From Amaranthus tricolor (taxonomy: Eukaryota; Streptophyta; Magnoliopsida; Caryophyllales; Amaranthaceae), in the NCBI RefSeq assembly GCF_026212465.1, contig NC_080053.1:18125306-18189305 (forward strand): a DNA stretch of 64,000 nt, given 5' to 3'. Positions 1 to 14,820 of the stretch are shown piece by piece (position 1 is the first letter of the stretch; each line of letters begins with the position of its first letter). Made by a program: the position numbers and the translations under genes. Under the pieces are notes generated by a model. It was given only the letters and a program-made list of their open reading frames with translations, did no database searches and was not told where the DNA came from.

Positions 1-96
1 TACAAAATGCTTAATACATAGGACTTTGAATTCAAACTACAAATTTTAAAGCAATTAAAAAGTACATTTTACTAAGAAATAATAAATAAAAATAAC

Positions 97-2432
97 TCAA
101 TCATCGTATCCAGAGCTTCCATCACTTCCTATATCAGAACCTGTGGTAGTTGCCCCAACATTGACATCATCACCATCACCCAAATCACCTTCATCAAATG
201 GTGTAGCTACTTCATCATCACTTAGCCATTGCACTTCAACATTCTCATCTTTGTGAAATAAAAACAATAAATATAAAACAAGGTATGATTTTAAAGTTAA
301 GTATTAGCAAGCTAAAAATTAAGGAAAAAGCCATACCTTCCTTGTCATTGAATTCTCCATCATTGATTTCATCTCCTGCTTGTTCTACCGATCTAGTAAA
401 CCTTCGTGCAGCTCTATCTAGCGCATTCAACTACTGTCCATCAGATGGGAGAACAGGATCTTCAATTTCAGCTATCCATTCATCATCAGATGGTAAATTG
501 TCTAAAACAATGGGTGATTGTATCATTGTTGCACATTTTTCGCCACATGAATCCCACCAATCGGCTATCGTCAATATAATTCACATAAGATAAGACATCA
601 CCGTATAATATTTGACAAAGATATGGAATAATTGAAACTTAAAAAGAAAATACCTAGTGTCTTTTTATTTCTAGTTAAGTTAGCCGTAGGCAATCCAAAA
701 AGTCCTCTTGCATTCTTAAATGCATCCATTTGAAGATCAATGTTCATCCTCTCATCGGCATGGGGGACCATTCTTTGTAAACAATTATATAAGCCTATTA
801 TTATTTCCGCATTAGCTTAAAAATTAAGACTATATTGATATTGCGGATTCAAAAAGTATGCTGCAGCATGTAAGGGCCTATGCAACTGACCAATCCAACG
901 CTCATCGACAATATGCAAATAGGCTTATAGCTACAATAAAACAATTTCGTAAGCAATTTGAATAGTAAGTAGAAACCAGAAAGTACAACAATAAAATGAA
1001 AATGTGGACTTACTTTTTCTCAACATCATTGAAATTTGCCTTGATTTGATTTTATGCTTGTGTCATCGCTTCATATATAAACCCCATCGCTGGATTCCCA
1101 TCTGAATCATATACGAAGCACTTTTACAAGAGGCAGGGCTGTCTTCAAACATGTCACAACACTCTGCCAAAATCCCTAGTATCTAAAACAATTCTTTGAA
1201 CCCTTCTTACTTCGACAGATGAAGCAAACTTATTGGATTTCCACTTATTAGATGCAAATAAAGACAATAAAGATCCTTTATGTTCATTCAAGCATTTCAA
1301 TGTCAGATAGGATATAGTAAACCTTATGACAACTGGTCTAATGAGTTCCTTGCCTTTTCTAAACTCTTTCATCCATGTAAGAAATAAGGTTCTAGAGTAA
1401 ATGTAAGTTGTTATCTTTCTTGACTTTGCAATAGTCAAGCTATGAAACTTAATCTTCTTATCCAAATACTCTAGCATTAAATCAATACAATGAGCAGCAC
1501 ATGGCGTCCAAAACAAGGTTGGTCATTTGTCCATTAACTTTTCACCGGCTGCTTCGTAGTTGGCAGCATTATCCGTTACAACTTGCACTACATTCTCTGG
1601 ACCAACCTTTTTTACAACTGCATCTAACATATCAAATACTTTATCAGCTGTCTTTGAAATGTCTGATGTATCAACATAGGATAAGAAAATCGTTCCCTTA
1701 GGGCTATTCACAAGAAAATTGCAAATCGAACGCCTTTTTCTATCGCTTCAACCATCTGACATAATTGTACAACCAGTCTGTTTCCACTCCTCTTTAAACT
1801 CCTGAAGCATGGCCATGACATTGTTCACTTCTTTGGCTAAGAATGTGACTCTCATTTCGTGATAACTAGGAGGTTTAAGTCCAATTCCAAACTTTGCAAT
1901 TTTTTCAATCATAATTGGGAATTCAGGATTATTGACCGCATTGAATGGAATAGCACTAGTGTAAAAAACCCTAGCAATTTGTTGACAAACTTCTTCTCTT
2001 TCTTCCCTTTTGAATTTTTGGTTAAGTGTTGTTTGAACACCATACTTACTTCTACTTACAAAATCATCCATACTTCCTCTCCCCCTTTGATTACCCCCTT
2101 TTGGATATTGATAAGCCTCTTCATCCTCACCAATATCATTTAATTTTTTTCTTTTTTCTACTAGATTGCTCTATATTTGCTTCCAATACTTCTCTAAATT
2201 TATGTTTGACATCATCAGGGACTTGCAAACAAGGTTCAACATTATTTCTAGTACAAGCAATATGGTGTTTGTGCCTAAATATTCCACCAGAACGCACAAC
2301 ACCACAACAATTACACTTTACTTTCTTGGTAAATTTATCAACCTCAGTACCATGTTCCTAACCTGGGTCTGTTCGATTACCTCTTGCATTTTTTCTCTTA
2401 TTTTTACCAGAGTTAGAACCAGAAGAAGACAT
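97..2432 (-). pseudogene. hAT-type transposase (DUF659 family), decayed
   Basis: Seen on the - strand: a start ATG at 2432 followed by a Ser/Lys/Arg-rich leader. Next comes a BED-like zinc finger (CNCCG, then HKHHIAC) at about 2230-2330, then a DUF659-like block (1748-2071 and 1523-1711, with the segment VTDNAANYEAAG). An AAHCIDL segment lies near 1490, and LHRPLHAAAYFLNP near 870-900. The tail is acidic and ends in GSSGYDD with the stop at 97-99. Introns with GT..AG borders fit at about 244-335 and 568-653. Family knowledge: plant hAT transposases have a BED finger, DUF659 and a C-terminal dimerisation domain. Here the WWDSCG segment runs straight into unrelated acidic sequence, so most of the dimerisation domain is missing. 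An in-frame stop follows the leader near 2360, there is a frameshift near 2150, and the middle has further breaks. It is therefore a dead deletion derivative. The outer end of the element lies left of the window. Confidence 0.8.
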
Positions 2433-3275
2433 TACGATTTAAGATCTAGAAACTGCAAAATAATAAACAATTAAACATCATTCAAGAACTTCAAACTATC
2501 AAAATTCAGTCAGTTTTATATCTCAAATTGTCAATGACTGTTTAACTTTGAATATGCAAAATTACTAACAATGATAAAATAAAATTGCAAAATAACTAAC
2601 ATCATATTTAAATTGAAAAATAAAACAAGTAAACAAAAAAAAATTCAGAAAAAAACATACAGATAGAAAAAGGGTTCGACTTTAATCAAAGGCAAGCACC
2701 AAAATATCAAATAATGGAGAATAACGCAGCCCAGCAACTAATTAATGGAGACTAATGCAGCACTTCAACTAATTAAACAACATGAATTAAAGAAGTAACT
2801 AATTAATCCATTTAAAATGGGTAGAAAAATACCTGAAAATGTCCCTAAAATTTGTCTTTGACCATCAATTAATGGAGAACGACGCAGGTACACAGCCCAG
2901 CATCCTAGAAGCAGACGAAGAAGAAAGGCACCTTTGATTTAAGTCGAAGCAGCCCAACACAGCAGACGAAGAAGATGACGATGATCAAACTTTCAAACAG
3001 TCGAAAATAGGATTGGGGAAAGAAAGGGAAAAAAAATCTGAGTTAGGTTTTTAGATTCTCATCTGGATTGTGGGTATTATACTGGACCGGGCCCAAAAAA
3101 AAAGGAAAAATAAGCATTTTTAACTTATTTGTAGGATCGTTTGAATCGTCCCAGATTCGCAATTCTACCGAATTTGATCATATCTACCGATCCTATGCAG
3201 TTTCAATTCTATGAATGATCCATGATTCGGATCGTAGAATCGTACGATTCCACGATCCGAATCGCGATTTTAATA
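2433..3275 (-). mobile_element. 5' non-coding end of the hAT element
   Basis: This AT-rich, gene-free stretch lies between the hAT start codon and the point where copia coding sequence resumes (about 3276). It ends in repeated GATTCG/CGATCC words and a 40-bp palindrome at 3224-3263. The junction sequence reads CGCGATTTTAATAACA. I infer that this is the terminal region of the hAT element. The matching end and target duplication lie outside the window. Confidence 0.5.
3224..3263. repeat. 40-bp near-perfect palindrome at the hAT terminus
   Basis: Two 20-base arms, GATTCGGATCGTAGAATCGT and its reverse complement with one mismatch, meet with no spacer. The palindrome lies about 12 bp inside the inferred element end. 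It may be a transposase-binding or fold-back terminal structure. Confidence 0.7.
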
Positions 3276-4080
3276 ACATTGGTAGAGACACATGGTGTAG
3301 TGAGGATGTTAGAAAGACCTCGACACAAAAGGACCTTATGGATTCTCAATTTGCACAAAAGTTGTCCATTGAGTCTAATGATGCTTTGGTTGTTAAGGAA
3401 CCAAGTAGGAACAAGAGAGGTATAACTTGCAATTATTGTAGGAAGAAAGGCCATCTTAAGAGAGATTTTTGAAAGTTAAAATCCAAACAATCCGATGTTG
3501 CAAGTCCAAAGGAACTAGCTCTGTCGAGGCTAGTTATGTTGAAGAAGATTTTGATGTTGGTGCTCTTGTTGTTACTATTGAGTACAAGGGTGGTGAGTCT
3601 TGGGTATTGGATTGGGGATGTTCTTGCCATATGACTTCTAACTCAAGTTTCTTCTCAAATTATCAAAAGGTTGATGGAAGAAAAGTCACTATGGGCAATA
3701 AGGCTAGTTGTCCGGTAGTTGGTATTGGTGATGTTAGGATCATCATGTTTGATGGTGTTGTGAGAAAATTGACCGAAGTTCTTCATGTTCCAAGCATGAA
3801 TAGGCACTTAATTTCCCTTGGTACTTTGGATACATAAGGTTTTTTGTGCATTGGTGAAGGTGGAGTTTGAAAGGTTGGAAAGGGCCATAAGTTGTTCTTG
3901 AAAGGGTCCATTGATGATGATGGCTTGTATAAGTTACTTGGTTCAACCTTAGTTAGTTCGATTTGTGATGCCACTACTTCAACCAAGCATGATGTTAATG
4001 ATACTTCTCTTGATGACAAGAATGTAATTCCAATATCTTCCAACAAGTTCATGGGTTGTATGGACTTGATTGGTGTTTAA
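3276..4080 (+). pseudogene. Copia gag-protease remnant
   Basis: Seen: a gag zinc knuckle CNYCRKKGHLKRDF (about 3430-3471), then a protease block with LDWGCSCHMT (about 3607-3636). Further on are VLHVPSMNRHLISLG and a pre-integrase-like part (about 3890-4070). In working copia proteases the active site reads LDSGCS or LDTGCS; here the Ser/Thr is Trp, so the protease is probably dead. A stop follows the knuckle at about 3470 and another lies near 3836. The 5' part is cut by the hAT insertion and the 3' part is interrupted by AT-rich sequence at 4107-4657. Integrase, RT and most of RNase H are missing. Confidence 0.85.
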
Positions 4081-4106
4081 TCATACTCTTTTTGTAAGCC
4101 TTTAAC

Positions 4107-4657
4107 GGACCTTTTGGTTGATGGTAATGAAGTAATGGGAATGAAATGTTGTAATGGCATTAGTAATGAAGGAATGGATATGAGAATTGGTAATGAAGAT
4201 TCTTTTGTTTGGTGTGCATGACTAAAGAATGGTAATGGAAGATAATATTCCATTGATTGCATTTGGTTGTTAGTAATAAAAAATGGTAATGACTATTAGT
4301 TTCATTATTGTATATTTGTATCTAAAAGCATTATTGTATCTAAATTATTCTATCTAATGATTCTTTTTTTAATAATAATATTTTTTTGGATAATTACATA
4401 CATTACCTTTTTTTCTTCATTATTTTTTTTCTTCAGCTCGAAACAACATTACCTTATTTTATTACCACAGTAATACTTCATTACCATTACAGCCTAATAC
4501 CAGGTTGTTTGATGGTAATAAAAATGGCCCTTTTTGGTAATTTCATTACCTTATTTTATTACCATCCATTACCATTGAACGCATCCAAACAACCAAATTT
4601 TTTATTACTTAATTTTATTACCATTACCGCCCTCTAATACCATGTACCAAACGGGCC
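4107..4657. mobile_element. MITE-like insert rich in TGGTAATG/CATTACCA
   Basis: This non-coding block inside the copia remnant has imperfect inverted ends, GGACCTTTTGG on the left and CCAAACGGGCC on the right. Its interior consists almost only of TGGTAATG words on the left half and CATTACCA words on the right half. It looks like a fold-back MITE. No convincing target duplication was seen, so the borders are approximate. Confidence 0.5.
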
Positions 4658-4816
4658 ATAAAGGTCATTATAGTGCATGTACTTTTGTATATTGTTGTGC
4701 ACATGTTTATTTTGTTTTGTTGAGTATGTTGCTAGCTAGAGATTTTTTGTGAGTTTTGTTGGATGATCTTTGAAGGTGATGTTTTTGACTTGGAGAACAC
4801 AAGTCAAGGTGGAGAT

Positions 4817-5495
4817 TGTTATGATTATGGGTGACTTATGTTTACCAAGTAATCAAAATATGACTAACGTAACTAATCAGTTTTAGTTAGTGTAAATTAG
4901 AAAAAGACCCATCACATGTTGGTGATTTGGTTTGTATGGGAATTAATAGTACATGGTACTATTGATAGAGTAAATCTTCACATGACTAAGGTAATTAATC
5001 ATTTTTAGTCCAAGTGCAAGGTGTAAGATTTGTAGATCGTGAGCTTGCATAAAGAGGAAAGCCAAGGTTAGAAACCCGTTGTAGGTTGCTCGACTGATGG
5101 CTCGACTGAGTCTAGGTCGAACGAAGGTCAGTATGCTCATTTTCGAGTCTGCTGCTTGTTGTCCAGTTACTCTATGTTACTGCCCCCACTTTTATATTAT
5201 TCCCTCTATAAATACACCTCTATTCAATTGTTCATAAGTGCACCAAAAGTCTCATCTAAGAGCTACTTACTTGCTTATGTAAATTACTCCCTAATTAGCT
5301 CCTCTCTTTCTACACTAATTATCCACTATAATTCCTTCAAGTTTGTATTTGTGAACCACATAATACTAATCCTAGGCTAGATGGTGGATGTAGCCCAAGA
5401 TTGGTGAACCACCTTAAAATCTTTGTCTTGATTATTTATTTATTATTGTCATCATTGCTAACTTGCATATTTGATTCTTATACATTGACACAACA
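4817..5495 (+). mobile_element. 3' LTR of the copia element
   Basis: A polypurine tract, AAGGTGGAGAT (4806-4816), lies directly before TGTTATG. This is the usual junction between copia internal sequence and 3' LTR. The LTR carries a TATA-like CTATAAATA near 5206 and the copia-type end region with GTGAACCAC. It closes at ACAACA (5495), matching TGTT..AACA termini. No primer-binding site follows, so this is a 3' rather than a 5' LTR. Confidence 0.7.
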
Positions 5496-5619
5496 CAAGC
5501 CTTCACTGAAACCTTAATTTGTGATCCTTGAGTGAGATTTCTGCCTCTCGTTTCAGGGTTTTCCTTCTCACTTTGTAAAGATTGTATACACTTGTATCTC
5601 ATCAGCATCTTTCTCTCTG

Positions 5620-6010
5620 GTGGTTAATGGTAATCAGTTGATGCCTCAGCAGATTAAGTGGAGTCTAAGGCAAAGAGATTCCATTTCTCCAGTTTTGTTT
5701 GTTTTAAGGATGGAATACCTGAATCACCTGCTAAAATGTGCAAGCATAAATAGTAACTTTAATTATAACCCAAGATGAAAATCAACAAAATTAAATCATA
5801 TGTGCTTTGCAAATGACTTGATGTTGTTTTGTAAAGGTGAGCTCCCCTCGATCCAAACTATTTGCCAATATCTTAATGGTAATTAGTCGATCCAAATCAG
5901 TTATGTAATCAATGAAGTTTATAAGGAGGTTATTGGGTCACTCTCTAAGGTGAAATGGAGTAGACTTGTATTTGGCGGTTTTAGATTAGCACAGATAAAA
6001 AGACTAGAAA
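5620..6010 (+). pseudogene. LINE reverse transcriptase scrap
   Basis: Seen in the + frames: LRQRDSISPVLFVLRMEYL, then HMCFANDLMLFCKGELPSIQ and a following SKVKW segment. Non-LTR RTs have LRQGDPLSP and FADD at these places. Here the catalytic FADD reads FAND and stops interrupt the frame. It is a short, dead fragment with no endonuclease or RNase H nearby. The segment around 6010-6200 ends in AT-rich sequence. Confidence 0.75.
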
Positions 6011-6997
6011 GAACTGAGTAGTACTATGAAGTTTCATTTTTTAGGCTTTATATCCAAAGTCTGCTCATTTATGTCTTTGTTACAAGGAGCATGAATGATT
6101 TGTACTTCATTAAGGCTGCTTTTGTTTTGAGGCTCTTTGCCTTTGTCTTGTACTAGCTTTGTTTGGAATCAATGAACAGATACTCTTGTGACTTGTGAGA
6201 TACCATCTTTAAAAAAGGCGACCTTAAAACAAAAAGTGTACATTTTTATTTTCTTTTTAATTTGTATCATTGGGTTATTTAGTTCATATATCTAATACAC
6301 CTTTTGGAGAATTATTTTTTAATTTGTGATCAATGAAATCTTTCTTTTTTCCAAAAAAATGAACAGCATTTAATAGACATTTAAAACATTAAAATAATAG
6401 AATTATTTTTTAATATATTAAACTAAGCGGGCGGGCAGGAATGCCTGTGGGTATTTTTTTGGGTTGTTACCCACCCACTTATCTTGGCGGGCAATTTCCT
6501 TTTTTTTAAAAAGAACATTGACCAAGCCCGCCAATTAGCTTATCCATGAGCAGCTTCATTCTATATATAGTATTTGCCTCATATAGCCTGGTTGAACACT
6601 TAAGGCATCATCACCTTGAAATTCTAGGTATTAGTTGCTTCCAGACTAGGGCTTCAAAGCTTCTAACCGAAATATCTTTTACAATGCAAACTTTTAGGCT
6701 TTTCTTGACTAAATCCAATCCGAAAAAGTTATTTCCAACATAATTACAACAAAATAATATTTTAACTTTATTTTCCTAAACATAGAAATTTAATTAATTA
6801 ATCGATTTTAGTAAAAAATAATCTCAAGAATTAATTCGGTTTGGGTTATCTAACCCTAGATCAAATTAATTTGACTTGGTAAAAAATTAAACAATAATGT
6901 AGGAAAATGTATTAATAGTAATCTGATATTCTAAACCTATTAATTTACGTCTTTTAGGAAAACTTACTCCCACATTTTTTAGGAATTATTCTAAACC

Positions 6998-7038
<41 letters not shown>

Positions 7039-7590
7039 TGTGACTAAAAATTAACAACTAATCCATCTTATTAAATTAGTAAGAATGTGTAACACTATTA
7101 ATAAACTATTCCAATCCAATTAATTTATTTAAGTTTAACCAAAAAAATAAATTTAAACTAAATTTCTTTAACCGAATATATAAAAATAATTTCATATTGA
7201 TAACTCTAGAAAACCATATATAAAATTACTTTTATACTTAATATGATTTTGAACCAATTAATCAAATAAATATAATCACTTAATTTTTTAAATAAATTTA
7301 ATATGTATTTTAAATTATCATCATACAAAGTAAGTAATTATTCACTATACCATGTGTATTTTGAGATATACGCTCAAAATAAAAATTATTTAAAAAAATA
7401 TGCAAAAGGTAAATGGTAAAAAAACGAAGGAAATTTAAAAGTAACATAAAAAGAAAAATAGATAGCTCAAAAAAAAAAGCCCTTGAGACTTTTTCAACAT
7501 AAAAATATTACAAAGTCAAAATAAAAATATTAATTATTAGGCAAATTCTATTGGAGGAGTATTTTAATTTTTTTAATAAAAATTATTGAC
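6011..7590. other. AT-rich intergenic DNA
   Basis: No gene was found. It holds an (AAT)n microsatellite at about 6999-7037 and short GC-rich islands near 6425-6500 with GGCGGG and CCCACCC words, which look like an old MITE. The right part is the upstream region of the phosphatase gene. Confidence 0.6.
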
Positions 7591-7596
7591 GGTTTG

Positions 7597-7604
7597 TATA
7601 TAAA
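7597..7604 (+). promoter_or_regulatory. Probable TATA box of the PFA-DSP gene
   Basis: TATATAAA lies about 330 bp before the start codon. A CT-rich stretch (CTTCTCTCTCAAG, 7690s) follows, typical of a plant 5' leader. The transcription start would be near 7630, giving a leader of about 300 nt. Confidence 0.45.
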
Positions 7605-7787
7605 TGGAGATGGAGTAATAGATTTGTTTATTGTTGTGCGTAATATTTTTGAGAGGCTCACTCACAAGTTAAAGAATCCTAACTGACAACTCCGCTTCTC
7701 TCTCAAGAATCCAACTTTCATACTTCTATTTTCCATTCATAAATTTCAATCTTTTTACTTTTTCTCCTTCAATTTCCCTGCTTCATA

Positions 7788-7844
7788 ATGTGGGAGATTA
7801 TTTTCAATATGAATAATATCACAATTATCTTTCTGGGTTTATGA
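7788..7844 (+). promoter_or_regulatory. Upstream ORF of 18 codons in the PFA-DSP leader
   Basis: ATG at 7788 opens an 18-aa reading frame (MWEIIFNMN...) that stops at TGA 7842-7844, 85 bp before the main ATG. If the leader starts near the TATA-predicted site, ribosomes would meet this ATG first. It may dampen translation. Conservation was not tested. Confidence 0.35.
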
Positions 7845-7926
7845 TAAATTTTCGATCTTTTTAATTCTTCTCCTTCAATTTTTATAAATCCAACAAAAAT
7901 TTCAATTTAATTCAATAAATTTTTGA

Positions 7927-10387
<2,461 letters not shown>

Positions 10388-11571
10388 CCCAATGAGACCA
10401 CCTGCTTGCCGAAACTTTCACCTTACTGCTTTTTTTCTTTTCTTTTATACTATAAATGGGAAGGTTTTGTTTTAGCTTAATTGAGGCAAAGAAACAGACG
10501 ATTGCCATTATCATTTTGAAAAGAAAAATAATTGCTATATACATATTATTGAGTCAATAATATTTTCCATCAGTCATTTTTTTCAATTGTCGTGAGAACT
10601 CGATACATGATTTTATTTTTGCTTTTTTGTGCGAGTTTTACACCTTTAGCTTGGAAGGCCGTACTTAATATGCAAGGTACAAATATCGAATGATCTTATT
10701 CTTACTAGTAAGCATTCTTAGAAATTGACTTGAATTGATCATCAAATATCCAAGGATCGAATTTTTTCTCGGTTGGAATGTATTACTTTTCCGAGAGAAA
10801 CCTGAGTTTGAATCTCGTTTCCCCTTCATAATTTAAAAAAAAAAAAAAATGTCAATCAGTCGATCAACATATTTAGTTGACTTCAAATATCAGTGGCCCT
10901 GCTGATCCCTATAATTGTCAAGGATTCCACAGCTGCCCTTTTTTGGGTTAAAGACGATTAGCATCTTTTACTTGACTTCACTTTTTTTTGGTACTTATGT
11001 TTTTGGAATCATTTATCTTCTAACCTATGAAGAATTGATTTCTGATTCTCTGGGTTCCTTTGAGTTTGACTTTAATTAAATAAGAGTTGGGAAATGTAAT
11101 GTTAAACTTGTGCTTACTAATTTGGTTTACATCCCCTTCTGTGAGGTATGAGTTTTAATCCTTTAAGACCGTGCACCAACGAGAACTTTGTGTTTATTTA
11201 CTTTTTTTTTTTAAATGACTAGATTTTGCATTGTAATTAAGGGGAAATTAATTGTTTTTTCACTAATTTTATTATTGAGGTCGTGTTACCGTGAGACAAC
11301 TACAATTGAGTCAGTCTAAATTATTAAAAAAAACTGCTTCCAGTTGAAGTGTGAATTCGTAATTTTTAATATTTTTTACTAATATGCCACTTGTATAGGC
11401 CCGTTTCACAGTGACGGTCTTATACAAGACTTGTTAGTTAATTTTACCTATTAAATAGGTGTATTTAGAACTTCCATACAAACAAATGGTAATGATATTT
11501 ATAAATTGCAAAAATTCTTAATCAATCATCGTGATTTGTAAATCACCATAAAAAAAATAAAAAAATAAAAA

Positions 11572-11605
<34 letters not shown>

Positions 11606-12183
11606 TAAAAAAAAACAATAAATTAAAATAACAAAATTCTCCCCCTATCAAATCCTATCACATAAAGGTGATTTATTAAACTCACAAATACCCGTTATTT
11701 ACTAAGTCTTTCTCTTGTAAGTTGTATCTTTTGTTTTTTTGAGTTTGTACTTATGATTTAAATGTGTAAGATCTTTTGAGATATATGATCTTTTGAGTTT
11801 GTTTTTTTCGTGTGTGTATTTTGTTTTTGTTTTAAATTGTTGTGTAAATTAGGCTTAAGTGTCTAAAAATTGATTTCTAATTAGTGATTATGTCATCAAC
11901 AATTGAACTTACCAAGTAAATAATCATGTCATCCAATATTATTCACTTGGATATTTTAAATTTTTTAAATTTTTGTAAAATAATATATTTTGCACTAAGT
12001 ATAGTTCATTATTGATTTACACATCTAATATTATAAATAGTGAAATAAATTTCATAGATATTATTTTGTTTTTAATTATTGTTTTTTGAGAATGTTGTAA
12101 ATTATTAAAACATTTGATATAAAATAATATACTTTGTTTTTAAACTTTACTTACAAAATAAGTAATTATGTGATCAATATTAT
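10388..12183. other. 3' UTR region and AT-rich intergenic DNA
   Basis: The 3' UTR of the phosphatase probably occupies the first 150-200 bp. The rest has no gene. At about 11280-11450 there are words such as GACGGTCTTATACAAGAC that recur in inverted form elsewhere in the window (29640-29840, 33800). They look like remains of one MITE family. An (AAT)n run lies at about 11573-11600. Confidence 0.5.
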
Positions 12184-13787
12184 TAACTATGAATATTAAT
12201 GCTTTTTTATTTATTTGCTTTTGATTTGGAATTGGTTTTTTTCACCTAAATAAACAGTTTAAAATGAAATAGTTTGGATTTTGACTTTGAAACAAATACC
12301 GAATTATAATTCGATTTAGATTTAGGAAAAATCTAAACCGATAGCTAAACATTTGCCCCCTATTGTGATCAGGATTGAAAGGAAGGAGAGCAAGTGCATG
12401 GATCATTGAATTCAATTGGCATTTTTGAATTTTAAAAGTTATTTTGCATCATCAGGTCTAAATATAAATAAGGATAGATTAATAAAAATCAAAAAGAATT
12501 CTCATCCAGAGAATATGATATTTATCACTACTAAGCCAAAAAAAACCATTGAATATTTGAGAAAGACACTTGATAAACAATACATTGAATTGATTGTGGT
12601 TGACAAAAATTGAAGAAAAAAATAGGAAGAAATCTATAAGCCAAGAAAATTTTACAAATTAATTCTCTAGCTAATATTACAAGTTTTTGTCAACATAAAT
12701 ATAATGTGGCTAAAAATAACAAAAGTGACATTTATATTGATGGCAAAGAAGTGAAAATAAAAGATGTTATAATTATCAATTATATATACTTGACGCAAAA
12801 TAAAAGGTATATTATTTTATTTTTTAGTAATTATCAGTTATGATTTTTAGTTATTTGGTATGGATTAAGCTACACGAATTAAATCATTACAATAAATTGT
12901 TGAATTAAAATTGTAATACAATGCATATAACTTTTGTAAACTAAATGAAAATACAACTACAATATATAATTTATTTCTTAAATTTTTTTTTAAATCATAA
13001 AATTATGGGGAAAAAAGTGCATGACACGGATACCATCTATCTATCTAAAAATACTAATAATTCTTTAAAGCATAAGTTTGTTGGATGTTACAAATCGCAT
13101 TGCATGTATTTAGCATCTTCTTTCTCTTGGTTGATAAAATGAGACAAGTATGATTTGACTCTTTGTACATTTGAAGAGACAATTGTTTCAATATTGTTGT
13201 GTCTTTTTTTTGTCTATTTCCACTTCTTTGCCATAAATATAAATGTCACTTTTGTTATTCTTGGCCACATTATATTTATATTGACAAATACTTGTAATAT
13301 TAGGTAGACAATTAATTTGTAAAATTTTCTTGGCTCATAGATTTCTTCCCATTTTTTTCTTCAACTTGTCAACCACAATCAATGTAATATCTATTAAGTT
13401 TCTTTCTCAAATATTTAATGATTTTGGCTTAATAGCGATAAATATCATATTATCTGGATCAGAATTATTTTTGATTTTCATTAACCTAATCGTATTTATA
13501 TTTGGACTTGATGACGCAAATTTTTTTTTTAATAAAATTCAAAAAGGCCAATTGAATTCTATCCATGCACTTGCTCTCCTTCCTTTCAATCCTAATCATA
13601 ATAGGGCCGGCGCAAATATTTAACTATCGATTTAGATTTTTCCTAAACCTAAATCAAATCATAATTCGGTATTTGTTTTATAGTCAACATCTAAATCATA
13701 TTTCATTTTGAACTGTTTATTTAGGTGAAAAAAACAATTCCAAATCAAAAGCAAATAAATAAAAATGTATTAATATTCGTTGTTACC
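12184..13787. repeat. 1.6-kb inverted repeat (fold-back structure)
   Basis: The left arm (about 12184-12785) and right arm (about 13190-13787) are reverse complements over most of their length, with a loop of about 400 bp. Matching pieces include the CACCTAAATAAACAGTTT word at 12243 with its complement near 13710. Others are AAGGAAGGAGAGCAAGTGCA near 12380 with its complement near 13570, and a GTGACATTTATATT word near 12727 with its complement near 13230. The arms have drifted by small changes and indels. Short open frames inside (12416-12613 and 13330-13623) are the two arms read in opposite directions. No recognisable protein domain was seen. It may be a fold-back transposon, a MULE with very long terminal repeats, or an inverted duplication. 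Confidence 0.8.
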
Positions 13788-14820
13788 TTTTATTATTTTA
13801 TATCGTCATTTTTAATAAATTAAGTTTTATAATTTTTCCTTAACTTATTTCATACTTCTATTTCTCTAATTTTTCTCTAAAAAATATGCAATCAATTAAA
13901 TTGTCAACATTGAAACAATAAGAACGATAAATTCAACCCCAAAAATGTCGATTTAAGCAATGATTTCATGTTTATAGTCAAATTTGGTAAAGTTTATGGG
14001 GAAAAAAATTTACAAGTCACACAAAATATGGGACTGCACATGGTCCGATCTGGTCTGATTTGATACAAAAATCAGACCACACCATGAATTCCGGTCTGGA
14101 ATTTTTTTAGAATTTTTTTAATGCATTTTTTAATTGAAAACACAAAATAAATTAACCAAAATCAAAAACTAAAAGAATTCAAGCAAAAGAATTCATTGAA
14201 ATATTTCTCTGGAAATAGGGTCTTATGTAACTGCTATTGAATATTGTGATCAGAAGCAAATTTCTGGTCAGAAGAAGCAACTCTTGTTTAATGATTTCTG
14301 CTTCCTTCACTTTTTGCGCCACGACCTTTTTCTGAGTTTGAGCTTGAGATAGAAAAAAAATTGCGTGGTAAGACACCTCCAAGAGAAGGGTGTGTAGAAA
14401 TTAGGTTTTCAATTTCATGTTTCAACCAAAAATAATGGGCTAGCAGTAACTAATATTTTTAGAGTTGGGCCAAAGGCTTAATGTCATATATTGCTGTTAA
14501 TGCTCTACGGTGTACGGTTTATACAACACCCCAATATATGCAATCAATTAAAACCTAGATTGGATCGAAAACTGTAATTTTAAAAAAACAGACTAGACAA
14601 ATTAGATAATAGCCCAGACCAAATACTTAAATTATGGTTTGATTCGGTTTGGTTTACGGTTTAAACCAAACTTTATTCGGCCCTAACTCCACCTAGGTCA
14701 AGTCGCACAAAACGTGGGACTTTATTTTTTTAAATTTTTAAATAATTTTGAACTTTCACAAATAATACACGCAAATAAATTTTGAGTACTTAGGTGGTGA
14801 CATTGTAAATTGTTGTACTA
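13788..14820. other. AT-rich intergenic DNA with old MITE pieces
   Basis: No gene was found. GGTCTGATTTG/CAGACCAC words near 14045-14095 and TTCGGTTTGGTTTACGG near 14645 resemble hAT-type MITE ends. A related copy sits at 63405-63470. Borders could not be fixed. Confidence 0.4.

Noticed and set aside
13330..13623. A 97-codon protein gene
   Set aside because: It is the reverse of the left-arm frame in the inverted repeat; hydrophobic content comes from AT-rich sequence.
13603..14693. A hAT element from TAGGGCCGG to CGGCCCTA
   Set aside because: The 8-bp flanks do not match and the left end lies inside the right arm of the 1.6-kb inverted repeat.
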